From Sulfurimonas sp. HSL3-7 (GTDB taxonomy: Bacteria > Campylobacterota > Campylobacteria > Campylobacterales > Sulfurimonadaceae), in the NCBI RefSeq assembly GCF_039645985.1, contig NZ_CP147919.1, forward strand, positions 1,240,001 through 1,304,000: a stretch of 64,000 nt of DNA. Direction: 5' to 3'. Positions within the stretch are counted from its first letter, which is position 1. Every line of letters begins with the position of its first letter. The notes beneath the pieces are model-generated. The model was given only the letters and a program-made list of their open reading frames with translations. It had not been told where the DNA came from and did not search any database. The translations under genes were made by a program, and so were the position numbers. This document shows, piece by piece, positions 26,652 through 33,949 of this stretch.

Positions 26652-26939
26652 CTACCTCTGCCTGCGCAAAGCGTGGCGGCGCCCTCTCTCATTGCGGATA
26701 TGATGCTTTCTACAGTGATGTTTTTTGAGACGGTGTTTCGGGTAAATATAGGTTACATCACGGGGACGGGCATAGGTGTATGTCGTGTTGTCCCGGCGAT
26801 AATGGTGCATCTCTGCAATTGATGCAACAAGGACACCGGCACCAACCCCCGGCGCTACGTTCTGTTTACGTTCACTACAGGCAAATGCCTGCGTCGCCAT
26901 CAAAAGACTTGCCGCCAATAAGATTCCAGTTGCTTTCAT
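26652..26939 (-). CDS. Small exported basic, His/Arg-rich protein
   Basis: 95 residues. A signal peptide (MKATGILLAASLLMATQAFA) is followed by Cys21, a Gly/Ala-rich hydrophobic stretch (about 30-42) and a strongly basic C-terminal half with HHYRRD, KKHHCRKHH and RGRRHALRRQR. A good ribosome binding site (GGGAGG) precedes the start, supporting expression. The tail could bind metal, nucleic acid or anionic envelope polymers. I do not recognise a family. It is convergent with the AsmA-like gene. Confidence 0.6.
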   Translation of the reverse strand: MKATGILLAASLLMATQAFACSERKQNVAPGVGAGVLVASIAEMHHYRRDNTTYTYARPRDVTYIYPKHRLKKHHCRKHHIRNERGRRHALRRQR

Positions 26940-27385
26940 AACAGCCTCCCTGTCTAAAAATATAAAAAACTATACGTATTGATCGTGGGTCCATTGTGGA
27001 GAAGAACGGATTTTAATGCGGCATCGTTACCCCGGTGTAATCATCCGGAACAGCTTTTGTAATACGGCCCGGCTATGATCTGAAAACGCCAATAAAAAGA
27101 GTCTTTATGTACAGACTGTTTAAAAAATTCGACGACCTTTTCTTCAAATTTATCAATCTCGATTACGAAGAGTGTACCTTTACGCACAAGATGCGTTGAA
27201 AACACGCTCTCATCTCCCCCAAGTCAGAGCGGACCTTTCTCGCCTCTTGATCAGCTCTCTTTGTATCCGGAAGCCGGCCTCAGTAAGACAATAAAAATGG
27301 ATTAAAAAATCAATTTACTTTGTCAGCTTATTTCCATAGAGAAAAAAGTTGCTATCATTTCGCACTTAACTTATGGAGAAAGACC
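26940..27385. other. Intergenic region with one short open frame
   Basis: About 450 bases between divergent genes. It contains a 30-codon frame at 27107-27199 (starting MYRLFKKFDDLFFKFINLD) in the same direction as the downstream operon; it is aromatic- and Asp-rich, but there is no clear ribosome binding site, so it is only a possible small protein. Promoters of the flanking genes must lie here. No RNA gene or repeat is seen. Confidence 0.35.
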
Positions 27386-27841
27386 ATGACTGAAAATGAG
27401 ATTCTTATCGACAAAGCCTGCAAGCTCTGGCACGCATGGTTCAAAGATGAGGAGCATGACTACTCGGAGCGCGAAGATTCGGATGTTGAATACTTTATAG
27501 GGGTGCTTCTCTACAACCAGTTCGCCTTTGAGAAGGCCCTTTCAACGATGAAGACGATGGATGTCGCATATGATTTTATCCAGGCGTGTGAAGAGAGCTA
27601 CGATGAGGTGCGCGAGATATTGGCGCAACTGAAGGTGCATGATGATGCCGAGGCGCTGGAGATCCTGCAGCAGCATATACGAAAGTCGATCGACAAATAC
27701 CGCGTAGGCGGCGACCTTTACCTTCTTAACCGCCTGGCCGGCCATATCAATACACTCGAAGGGATCTACAATGAAGAGATCCGGGCGGATGAGGTTGACT
27801 TTGAGCGGCTCGCGACACAGAGCACACATATATATAAATAG
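27386..27841 (+). CDS. Hypothetical acidic cytoplasmic protein
   Basis: Start at ATG 27386, with GGAGAAAG upstream; the frame extends 22 codons earlier without support. The 151-residue product is acidic, helical and has no signal peptide or membrane segment. Its N-terminal part (KLWHAWFKDEEHDYSEREDSD) is followed by regular helices up to VDFERLATQSTHIYK. I do not recognise a family. It is the first of a tightly spaced run of genes (gap of 12 bases to the next). Confidence 0.7.
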   Translation: MTENEILIDKACKLWHAWFKDEEHDYSEREDSDVEYFIGVLLYNQFAFEKALSTMKTMDVAYDFIQACEESYDEVREILAQLKVHDDAEALEILQQHIRKSIDKYRVGGDLYLLNRLAGHINTLEGIYNEEIRADEVDFERLATQSTHIYK

Positions 27842-27853
27842 GCAGAGAAAATT

Positions 27854-28453
27854 ATGTTAAACCCAAATACAGAACTTCCCCAGAACCTACAGGATCTGGT
27901 CGAAAGACTCTCCTATGTCCAGGCGATCCCCCTTGGAACGACACAGAGTATCCCTTTTATCGCAGTCAAGCTCTCGGATGAAAACGAGAAATATCTGGCC
28001 GATAATGCCATCACCTGCGAGTTTAAACCTTCCATCTTCAATATCAGCTATAAAGGGGAGAACATCGCGCTTTGCTATGTTCAGTTCCGTCTGAACGGCT
28101 CCGATGAGCATATCTATACGGCCAGCTATGACCTGAAAAACGACAAGCAGTATAGCGATTGTTATGATCTGCTGGCAATGAAACAGTACGGCCTGCTGGT
28201 GCTGACCAATAACAGCCATGACTTTCTGCAGTTCGATGCCAATATCGAACTCGATTTTAACCCGCAGGCGATGATCCACGGTGCGCGTGAGCAGGGAACG
28301 GAATATGAGCCGCTGCTCTTCAGCGAGGTCTCCTACGGTCTTTCCATGCAGGGTGAAACGCCTGCCGCACTTTGGCGCTTTTTGGAACAGGTGGCGCCGT
28401 TGGATAAAAAATGGTACGCGTCGATGCAGCTGGGTGCGACCAAAGAAGCGTGA
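27854..28453 (+). CDS. Hypothetical protein
   Basis: 199 residues, soluble, mixed alpha/beta, no signal peptide. Noticeable segments are YVQAIPLGTTQSIPFIAVKL, ENIALCYVQFRLNG and YGLLVLTNNSHDFLQFDA. No family recognised. Its stop codon overlaps the start of the next gene (TGATG), so the two are probably translationally coupled. Confidence 0.7.
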   Translation: MLNPNTELPQNLQDLVERLSYVQAIPLGTTQSIPFIAVKLSDENEKYLADNAITCEFKPSIFNISYKGENIALCYVQFRLNGSDEHIYTASYDLKNDKQYSDCYDLLAMKQYGLLVLTNNSHDFLQFDANIELDFNPQAMIHGAREQGTEYEPLLFSEVSYGLSMQGETPAALWRFLEQVAPLDKKWYASMQLGATKEA

Positions 28454-29046
28454 TGGGGATCTTTTCCGGACTCTTTCGCTCCAAACGCAGCATCCCTGTT
28501 GAAAACAGCTTTGAGAAGATGCCGATCTTTCATCAGCTCCTGCAGTTCCCGTTCCCCCTTGACTGGCCGCTTGAACCTCTTTACCGCGAGCTTGAAGAGG
28601 GGAGATTCGTGATTGAGTTTTCCGCTGCCGGCCAGAGCCGTGAAAACTGGCAGGACAAGCTGATCATTCAGGGCTTCAACAATGCGAACGACGATGTCGA
28701 TATGAATGCGCGCATGCTCTTGAAAATGATGAAAGAGGAGATGCGTGCTTTGAACGAAGAGAGCTTCTATTATGAAGAGCTCTATTCAGACACGGTGCTC
28801 ACCAGAGAGAAGATGGCGGTGCTGATGGGGCTCAAAGAACTGCCAGATGACAAAAGCAGGGGGCAGTTCGGCCTCTACATGGTCCTGGAGGGTGAACATG
28901 ACATCTACATTGTTCAGCGTTCATGGAAAGGGAGAACAGATGAAAAAGAGGGCTATGTCATGACTCGCGCAGAGCTTGACGCATGGCTTGCCGATTTTAA
29001 AAAGATAGAGCTGCTCGATAAGAGCGCACTGCCGGAAGGCATGTAG
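28453..29046 (+). CDS. Hypothetical protein
   Basis: Start chosen at ATG 28453, which overlaps the preceding stop by one base; an upstream in-frame start lies inside the previous gene. 197 residues, acidic, no signal peptide, with FPLDWPLEPLYRELEEGRF, a Met-rich helix (MNARMLLKMMKEEMRAL) and YIVQRSWKGRTDEKEGYVM. No family recognised. The gap to the next gene is 3 bases. Confidence 0.68.
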   Translation: MGIFSGLFRSKRSIPVENSFEKMPIFHQLLQFPFPLDWPLEPLYRELEEGRFVIEFSAAGQSRENWQDKLIIQGFNNANDDVDMNARMLLKMMKEEMRALNEESFYYEELYSDTVLTREKMAVLMGLKELPDDKSRGQFGLYMVLEGEHDIYIVQRSWKGRTDEKEGYVMTRAELDAWLADFKKIELLDKSALPEGM

Positions 29047-29049
29047 CCC

Positions 29050-29487
29050 ATGACGCGTGCTGAACAGATCCGTATAACGTGGTACGACGGTCTTGACAAC
29101 TATATGTCCGTAGTGCACAGCGAAGATACTGTGCTGGCCGGTTTTTTTACGGTACGGGAATGGGACTTCATACAGTGTATCTACCTGCCGGTTGCCCGGG
29201 AGAGCGACCTTCATCTGGATGACAGGGGCTTTCTCTTTCATGGCGATGCAGTCGAGATCTATACGCCCGAAGGTGAGACACGTATCGCTAAAAGCGATTT
29301 TTTCAGCCTGCTACGCAGACTCTATGCGGTCCTCATCGAAGGGGCGAACGAAGATCATCACAGTGTACGCTATGAGCCGTGGTGGCAGGCGTTCATCGAT
29401 GCAGCTTATGCACTTGACACAAAGTGTGACATTTTGAGTATCACGGAAGAAGAAGAGATTATTACCGACAGACTAAGCAACAGGTAG
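29050..29487 (+). CDS. Hypothetical protein
   Basis: 145 residues, soluble and acidic. The N-terminal half is beta-rich (IRITWYDGLDNYMSVVHSE, then GFLFHGDAVEIYTPEGETR), the C-terminal half helical with aromatic residues (YEPWWQAFIDAAYAL). No family recognised. It is the fourth gene of the closely packed run. Confidence 0.65.
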   Translation: MTRAEQIRITWYDGLDNYMSVVHSEDTVLAGFFTVREWDFIQCIYLPVARESDLHLDDRGFLFHGDAVEIYTPEGETRIAKSDFFSLLRRLYAVLIEGANEDHHSVRYEPWWQAFIDAAYALDTKCDILSITEEEEIITDRLSNR

Positions 29488-29499
29488 TCTCTTTAGCAG

Positions 29500-29505
29500 T
29501 ATAAT
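29500..29505 (+). promoter_or_regulatory. Putative internal -10 box before the GyrI-like gene
   Basis: TATAAT lies 27 bases before the GyrI-like start, inside the 44-base gap after the fourth hypothetical gene, suggesting that the GyrI-like and DTW genes can be transcribed separately. Confidence 0.4.
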
Positions 29506-29531
29506 ATGAAAAAATTTGAGAGAAGAATAAA

Positions 29532-29996
29532 ATGCAACCAGTAGTCGAACAGGTCAGTGCCAAAACCATTGCGGGCATGAGCCTTCGCACCAATAATGAA
29601 CGTGAGTCCAATCCGGAGACGGCAAGTATCCCGACCATGTGGAAGAACTTTTTCGAGTACAACGTCATGGCGGCAATACCGAAACAGATCGATCCGCTGG
29701 TTGTTTACGGGGTCTACTATAACTACGAGTCGGACAGCATGGGCGATTACGACCTGCTTATCGGTTTGCAGACCGCGGCAAAAGAGAAGCCTGCCAACCT
29801 GAACCTTGTCGAGATCAAAGCCGGCAAATACCTTGTCTTCAAGGTACTCGAAGCCTCACCCGTGGGCATTAAAGACACCTGGGCCGGCATCGAAGGGTAT
29901 TTTGAACAGGTGGGCGAGCATGAGCGTGCCTATACGACGGACTTTGAGATCTATCAGGGTAAAGACGACATCTCCATCTACATTGCTATTAAGTAA
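29532..29996 (+). CDS. GyrI-like/effector-binding domain protein
   Basis: 154 residues that form one GyrI-like (AraC effector-binding, SRPBCC-like dimeric) domain: VEQVSAKTIAGMSLRT at the start, TMWKNFFEYN, VYGVYYNYESDSMGDYDLLIG in the middle and FEIYQGKDDISIYIAIK at the end. Such stand-alone domains bind small hydrophobic or cationic ligands; some are DNA gyrase inhibitors or accessory proteins of regulators. No DNA-binding domain is attached. A ribosome binding site GAGAGAAG precedes the start. Confidence 0.8.
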   Translation: MQPVVEQVSAKTIAGMSLRTNNERESNPETASIPTMWKNFFEYNVMAAIPKQIDPLVVYGVYYNYESDSMGDYDLLIGLQTAAKEKPANLNLVEIKAGKYLVFKVLEASPVGIKDTWAGIEGYFEQVGEHERAYTTDFEIYQGKDDISIYIAIK

Positions 29997-30009
29997 CTGA
30001 AGAACTATC

Positions 30010-30690
30010 TTGGGAGCATCGCGTCGCAATACGGTAGAAGAGGTCAGAGCAAAGTGCTATCGCTGCTACCGGCCGGTGAGTTCATGTATGTGTCCGCATG
30101 TACGCCCCATCGAGACGAGGACCAAGTTTGTCATCCTGATGCATCCCAAAGAGTTCAAAAAGATCAAAAACGGCACGGGCCATCTGACCCATCTCTCCCT
30201 TCCCAATTCAGAACTTTATATCGATATCGACTTTACGCATCACAAGGCGGTCAATGCCTTGATAGAAGATGCGAACAATCTCTGTTTTGTTCTTTATCCG
30301 GGCGATGAGAGCCATGATCTCAACAGAGAACGCATCGATGCCGGCAGCAGGCAGATCGTCATCTTCATCATTGACTCGACGTGGGTCTGCTCGGTGAAGA
30401 TGTTGCGGCTGAGTCGAAACCTTCAGGCTCTGCCAAAGCTCAGTTTTACCCACTCCAGACGTTCAGCGTTCCAGATCAAAGAACAGCCTGCAGCGTACTG
30501 TCTCTCCACAATAGAGTCGACATTGACTGTTCTGGAGCTGTTGAACGAGCATAAGACGGAAAGTATAGATCAAGAGGCATTTGAACGTTTCCTGGACCCG
30601 TTCAAAGCGATGATCCAGTACCAGATAGGGTGTATCGCTGATTCCCGCAGCAGCCACATCAATGCCGTGCGGTTTAAAAAGAGAGGCTAG
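30010..30690 (+). CDS. DTW-domain tRNA-uridine aminocarboxypropyltransferase
   Basis: About 226 residues beginning at a non-ATG codon (a TTG at about 30010; no ATG lies close). Near the N-terminus is a zinc-binding Cys cluster CYRCYRPVSSCMC, followed by VILMHPKEFKKIKNGTGHL, IIDSTW (the DTW motif, with an STW core) and LSFTHSRRSAF. This matches the TDD/DTW family that transfers an aminocarboxypropyl group from S-adenosylmethionine to uridine in tRNA. It ends the run of genes that starts at 27386. Its TAG stop is formed where a MITE-like element begins. Confidence 0.85.
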   Translation: MGASRRNTVEEVRAKCYRCYRPVSSCMCPHVRPIETRTKFVILMHPKEFKKIKNGTGHLTHLSLPNSELYIDIDFTHHKAVNALIEDANNLCFVLYPGDESHDLNRERIDAGSRQIVIFIIDSTWVCSVKMLRLSRNLQALPKLSFTHSRRSAFQIKEQPAAYCLSTIESTLTVLELLNEHKTESIDQEAFERFLDPFKAMIQYQIGCIADSRSSHINAVRFKKRG

Positions 30691-30851
30691 GAGTCTGTCG
30701 GATTAGTCTGATTGAAGCGAAAAATTCAGTTTTTGAGTCAGGTTTTTGACGCTTTTGAGGCGAATAGCCGTAGCTATTTAACGAAAACAGGTCAAAAAGA
30801 TGGCCAAAAAATGGATTTTGCAGCCAATTGAGCATTAATCCGACAGCCTCC
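30690..30851. mobile_element. MITE-like 162-bp palindromic element with TA duplication
   Basis: The element starts GGAGTCTGTCGGATTA and ends with the near-complement TAATCCGACAGCCTCC (15 of 16 bases pair). The two halves are imperfectly complementary along their whole length, meeting at AATAGC-CGTA-GCTATT near 30771-30786. A TA dinucleotide lies directly outside each end (30688-30689 and 30852-30853), the target duplication expected for IS630/Tc1-type transposition. It has no coding capacity. It sits exactly between two convergent genes. Confidence 0.75.
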
Positions 30852-31078
30852 TAAAGCTCCTCTTCGCTTTCAAATTCGCCAAAGAGGGAAGAGGCATCGA
30901 CCATCTCATCTTCGAGCTTCTTGAGCTCCTCAGCCTCGACTTTGGCATACTCCTCTTCGACAAACTCGATGAACGCCTCGATATCGAGTTCCGGTTTGTA
31001 GAATTTTGCATACCCCAAGGCGATCTCAACAAATTCCGGTCCGCATCCAAAATCGATCAATTCCTGTTTTAGACTCAT
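30851..31078 (-). CDS. Small acidic hypothetical protein
   Basis: 75 residues, strongly acidic, ending FGEFESEEEL. The N-terminus (MSLKQELIDFGCGPEFVEIA) is followed by a long Glu-rich helix (FIEFVEEEYAKVEAEELKK). No signal peptide and no recognised family. Its stop codon TAG uses the terminal base of the adjacent MITE-like element, so the original C-terminus may have differed. It is followed upstream on the same strand by another small gene (9-base gap). Confidence 0.55.
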   Translation of the reverse strand: MSLKQELIDFGCGPEFVEIALGYAKFYKPELDIEAFIEFVEEEYAKVEAEELKKLEDEMVDASSLFGEFESEEEL

Positions 31079-31087
31079 CGTATTTCC

Positions 31088-31309
31088 TCACTTTTTGATG
31101 ACAAAGATATGAAGATAGCCGAAGTATTTGATCAGCTTCAGGTTTTTTTCGGCGTCGATATCGGGTTTTATCTCCGTAAAAAAGGCACTGAGTTCTGCAT
31201 CGCTCAGGTCGCCGAGATAGCGGTAGTCGCTGTGTTCTTCGCAATTGAACCGTACCAGGCGGTGGTTGGCGGCATTCTCTTCGGATATCCATATTTTCAT
31301 AGGTGGCAT
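31088..31309 (-). CDS. Small hypothetical protein
   Basis: 73 residues (or 70 if the second ATG, 9 bases on, is used). Contains FNCEEHSDYRYLGDLSDAEL and ends YFGYLHIFVIKK. No signal peptide; no family recognised. Probably co-transcribed with the small acidic gene that follows. Confidence 0.5.
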   Translation of the reverse strand: MPPMKIWISEENAANHRLVRFNCEEHSDYRYLGDLSDAELSAFFTEIKPDIDAEKNLKLIKYFGYLHIFVIKK

Positions 31310-31393
31310 TTTATCGAAAGTTGATCAAGAGTGGTAGAAGATCGGGGTGATTTGCAAAATTGGCAGGAAACAGAGGCGGCGAGGGCGGAAATA

Positions 31394-31801
31394 CTACTCG
31401 TATTTCCAAAGCTCATATTTGTTCCATGCTTCGGGCGCTTTTTTGCAGCCGTTTTCATAGGCCGACCGGATATAAGGCACGGCTTTTTTGAATGATCGCA
31501 ACACCCCTTCACCTTTGCAGTACATCAGACCGATCTTCAGCAGTGATTTCGCATGTTCCTGTACTGAGGCTTTTTGATACCAGTAGAGTGCTTTCTTGTA
31601 GTTCTGTTCGACGCCTTTGCCTTTATAGTAGAGATTGGCGATGTTGTACTGCGCTTTCATGTCCCCCTCGTTTGCATAAGGTTCCCAATAGTGAAGTGCC
31701 GTTGTGAAGTCACCGTTTTTATAGGCGTCGACACCTTTGTTGTAATTATTGGCCATTATCACGCCGGCACTCAATAATAGCATTACGAAGAGTTTTTTCA
31801 T
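31394..31801 (-). CDS. Exported Sel1-repeat (SLR/TPR-like) protein
   Basis: 135 residues with a signal peptide (MKKLFVMLLLSAGVIMA). The mature part contains about three Sel1-like repeats: YEPYANEGDMKAQYNIANLY, YWYQKASVQEHAKSLLKIG and AVPYIRSAYENGCKKA. Sel1 repeats are alpha-solenoid protein-interaction modules, common in exported proteins of Campylobacterota. It is divergent from the type I secretion operon, separated by about 230 AT-rich bases that hold both promoters. Confidence 0.78.
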   Translation of the reverse strand: MKKLFVMLLLSAGVIMANNYNKGVDAYKNGDFTTALHYWEPYANEGDMKAQYNIANLYYKGKGVEQNYKKALYWYQKASVQEHAKSLLKIGLMYCKGEGVLRSFKKAVPYIRSAYENGCKKAPEAWNKYELWKYE

Positions 31802-32004
31802 TTTTGATCCTTTTCTGGGATATAGTATTTAATATAACATAATTATTACTTATCACCACAGGCAGTTGCTTTATAATTTTTGTTTATTTATTATTAAAAT
31901 AAGTGAAAATAAATTCTGGAAATTTCAGATGTATGAAAACTACACAGTAAGCGGGAATTTCACAGCTTAATGGCGAAAAAATGTGATTTGATTGTGACAA
32001 TATG

Positions 32005-32010
32005 TATAAT
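32005..32010 (+). promoter_or_regulatory. Putative -10 box of the type I secretion operon
   Basis: TATAAT in a very AT-rich stretch, 26 bases before the chosen start of the TolC-OmpA gene and upstream of its AAGGA ribosome binding site. Confidence 0.45.
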
Positions 32011-32036
32011 CAATGTTTATATTTAAGGATGTGATG

Positions 32037-33947
32037 ATGAATAAACTACTGGTTTTACTGTTCCCGTTTTCGTTGTTGGCACTGACAATGGATGAGATGG
32101 TCCAAGAGACGCTTGACAAAAATCCGAACATGCAGAAAGATATCGGCAGCTATCGCGCCGTCAGTTATGATCTGGACAAAGCTGAATCAGGATGGAAACC
32201 GAATGTAGACATTCGCGGCGATATCGGTTATGAGCATACGGACAAGTCCTACTCAGATAACGGCGCATTGGATACAGAGACCGATCTGATGCGGACTACC
32301 GCGGGCATTGTCGCTACGGAAAACCTTTTTGAAGGGTTTGCAACAGAAGCTGACATTGCAGAGCAGAAAAGCCGTATTCTATCGGCGCGTTTCAACACGC
32401 TTCAAAATGCCAATGCCCTGGCTTTGAGAGCGAGCGAGGTCTACATCGAAGTGCTACGTCAAAAAGCGCTGCTGGACCTTTTTGAGGAGAATGTGAACAA
32501 CCATGAACGTATCTACGGTCTGATCCGCGAGAAGACCGAAGCGGGTTCAGGCAGACGTTCGGATGTCGAACAGTCGCAAGGGCGTCTGGCACTGGCATAC
32601 TCCAACTATATTGCGCAGGTCAACAACTACCAGGACGCCATTGTGAACTTCGAACATGTTTACGGGGAGGCGCACAGCGCTTCATCACTGGAGACCCCGT
32701 CAGCACCTTCGCTGCCGGCCGATACCTTTGAAGAGCTTTGGCAAATCGCACAGCAGAATAATCCGACACTGCTGCTAGAACGCGAAAACATTCATGTCCA
32801 GAAAGCACGCTATACCAAAGAGAAGGGCAACTATTACCCGAGCGTCGATCTTGAACTTGCCGCCGAGACCAATAAAAATGTGCAAGGGTACGAGGGAACG
32901 AACAACAACGCACGCGGCCTGCTGAAACTTTATTACAACCTTTACCGCGGCGGTACCGATGAAGCGACGCGTCTGCAGAACCTGGCGTATGTTTCAGTAC
33001 AAAAAGAGAGCTTCAACGCCCAGCAGCGCGCTGTCAAAGAGAAGCTGAAGCTGGCATGGCTGGCACATCAGATCACCTTCAGACAGACACGCTGTATCCG
33101 TCTTCATGTCGAATATTCCAAGAAAACGGCGGAGTCGTATGCGCAGGAGTACCAGCTGGGCCGCCGCAGCATCGTCGACCTTCTGAATGCGGAACTTGAG
33201 TACAACGATGCGCGAAAACAGCTCAAAAATGCCGAGTCGGATGTTCTTTTTGCGCGCTACAGAATTTTGGAGGCGATCGGTCTTTTGAATTTCGCCCTGG
33301 AGACCAATATTGAAGAGAAGATCGGTGCAAAACGTCCCGACAATGTGACGATGAGTATGCGCCGGTTTGACAACATCGATCTTTACGGCGAAAATGAGAA
33401 CAATATCGATATCAACAATATCTGTAAAGGGCCTTACGCTCCGCTTTCGATCAAAAAGCCGGAAGCCGCGCCGGTTGTCGTTGCAGTCTCTTCGGATGAC
33501 ATTGCGGTTGACGATGTCGTCGAGTATATGAAAGAGGACTCCAAGCCGGTCATCATGGAGAGCCTGACCTTTGAATCGCAGTCGGCGATCCTTTCAGAGG
33601 GCGGCAAGCGGTATCTTGCGCTGATCGCCAAGGACCTTATAAAAAACGATGAATACATCATCGAGATCGCGGGGCATACTGACAATATCGGTACGGATGC
33701 CTACAATCAAAAGCTTTCAGAACAGCGTGCCGACAGTGCCAAAAAAGCCCTGGTCAAAGAGGGGGTCAGCCCCGAGAGCATCGTGGTGATCGGCGAGGGC
33801 GAGCTTAAACCGATGGCGGACAACAACACATCCGAAGGGCGTGCACTTAACCGCCGTATTGAGATGAAGATGATCAAGCGTGATCAGTACGGCAACGTGA
33901 CCGAAACAGCCATCAATACAACAAAAGAAGTGCAGATCGAACAGTAA
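32037..33947 (+). CDS. Type I secretion outer-membrane protein: TolC domain fused to OmpA domain
   Basis: The start is the second of two adjacent ATGs (AAGGA 7 bases upstream); the first ATG of the frame, at 32013, is less likely. 636 residues: signal peptide (MNKLLVLLFPFSLLALT), a TolC-like outer-membrane factor domain at about 20-420 (EVYIEVLRQKALLDLFEEN, RRSIVDLLNAELEYNDARK), a linker, and an OmpA-like peptidoglycan-binding domain at about 505-625 (IEIAGHTDNIGTDAYNQKLS, SEGRALNRRIEMKM). The TolC part forms the outer-membrane duct; the OmpA part would anchor it to peptidoglycan. The fusion is the odd feature. It is 2 bases upstream of the ABC exporter gene. Confidence 0.87.
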   Translation: MNKLLVLLFPFSLLALTMDEMVQETLDKNPNMQKDIGSYRAVSYDLDKAESGWKPNVDIRGDIGYEHTDKSYSDNGALDTETDLMRTTAGIVATENLFEGFATEADIAEQKSRILSARFNTLQNANALALRASEVYIEVLRQKALLDLFEENVNNHERIYGLIREKTEAGSGRRSDVEQSQGRLALAYSNYIAQVNNYQDAIVNFEHVYGEAHSASSLETPSAPSLPADTFEELWQIAQQNNPTLLLERENIHVQKARYTKEKGNYYPSVDLELAAETNKNVQGYEGTNNNARGLLKLYYNLYRGGTDEATRLQNLAYVSVQKESFNAQQRAVKEKLKLAWLAHQITFRQTRCIRLHVEYSKKTAESYAQEYQLGRRSIVDLLNAELEYNDARKQLKNAESDVLFARYRILEAIGLLNFALETNIEEKIGAKRPDNVTMSMRRFDNIDLYGENENNIDINNICKGPYAPLSIKKPEAAPVVVAVSSDDIAVDDVVEYMKEDSKPVIMESLTFESQSAILSEGGKRYLALIAKDLIKNDEYIIEIAGHTDNIGTDAYNQKLSEQRADSAKKALVKEGVSPESIVVIGEGELKPMADNNTSEGRALNRRIEMKMIKRDQYGNVTETAINTTKEVQIEQ

Positions 33948-33949
33948 CG

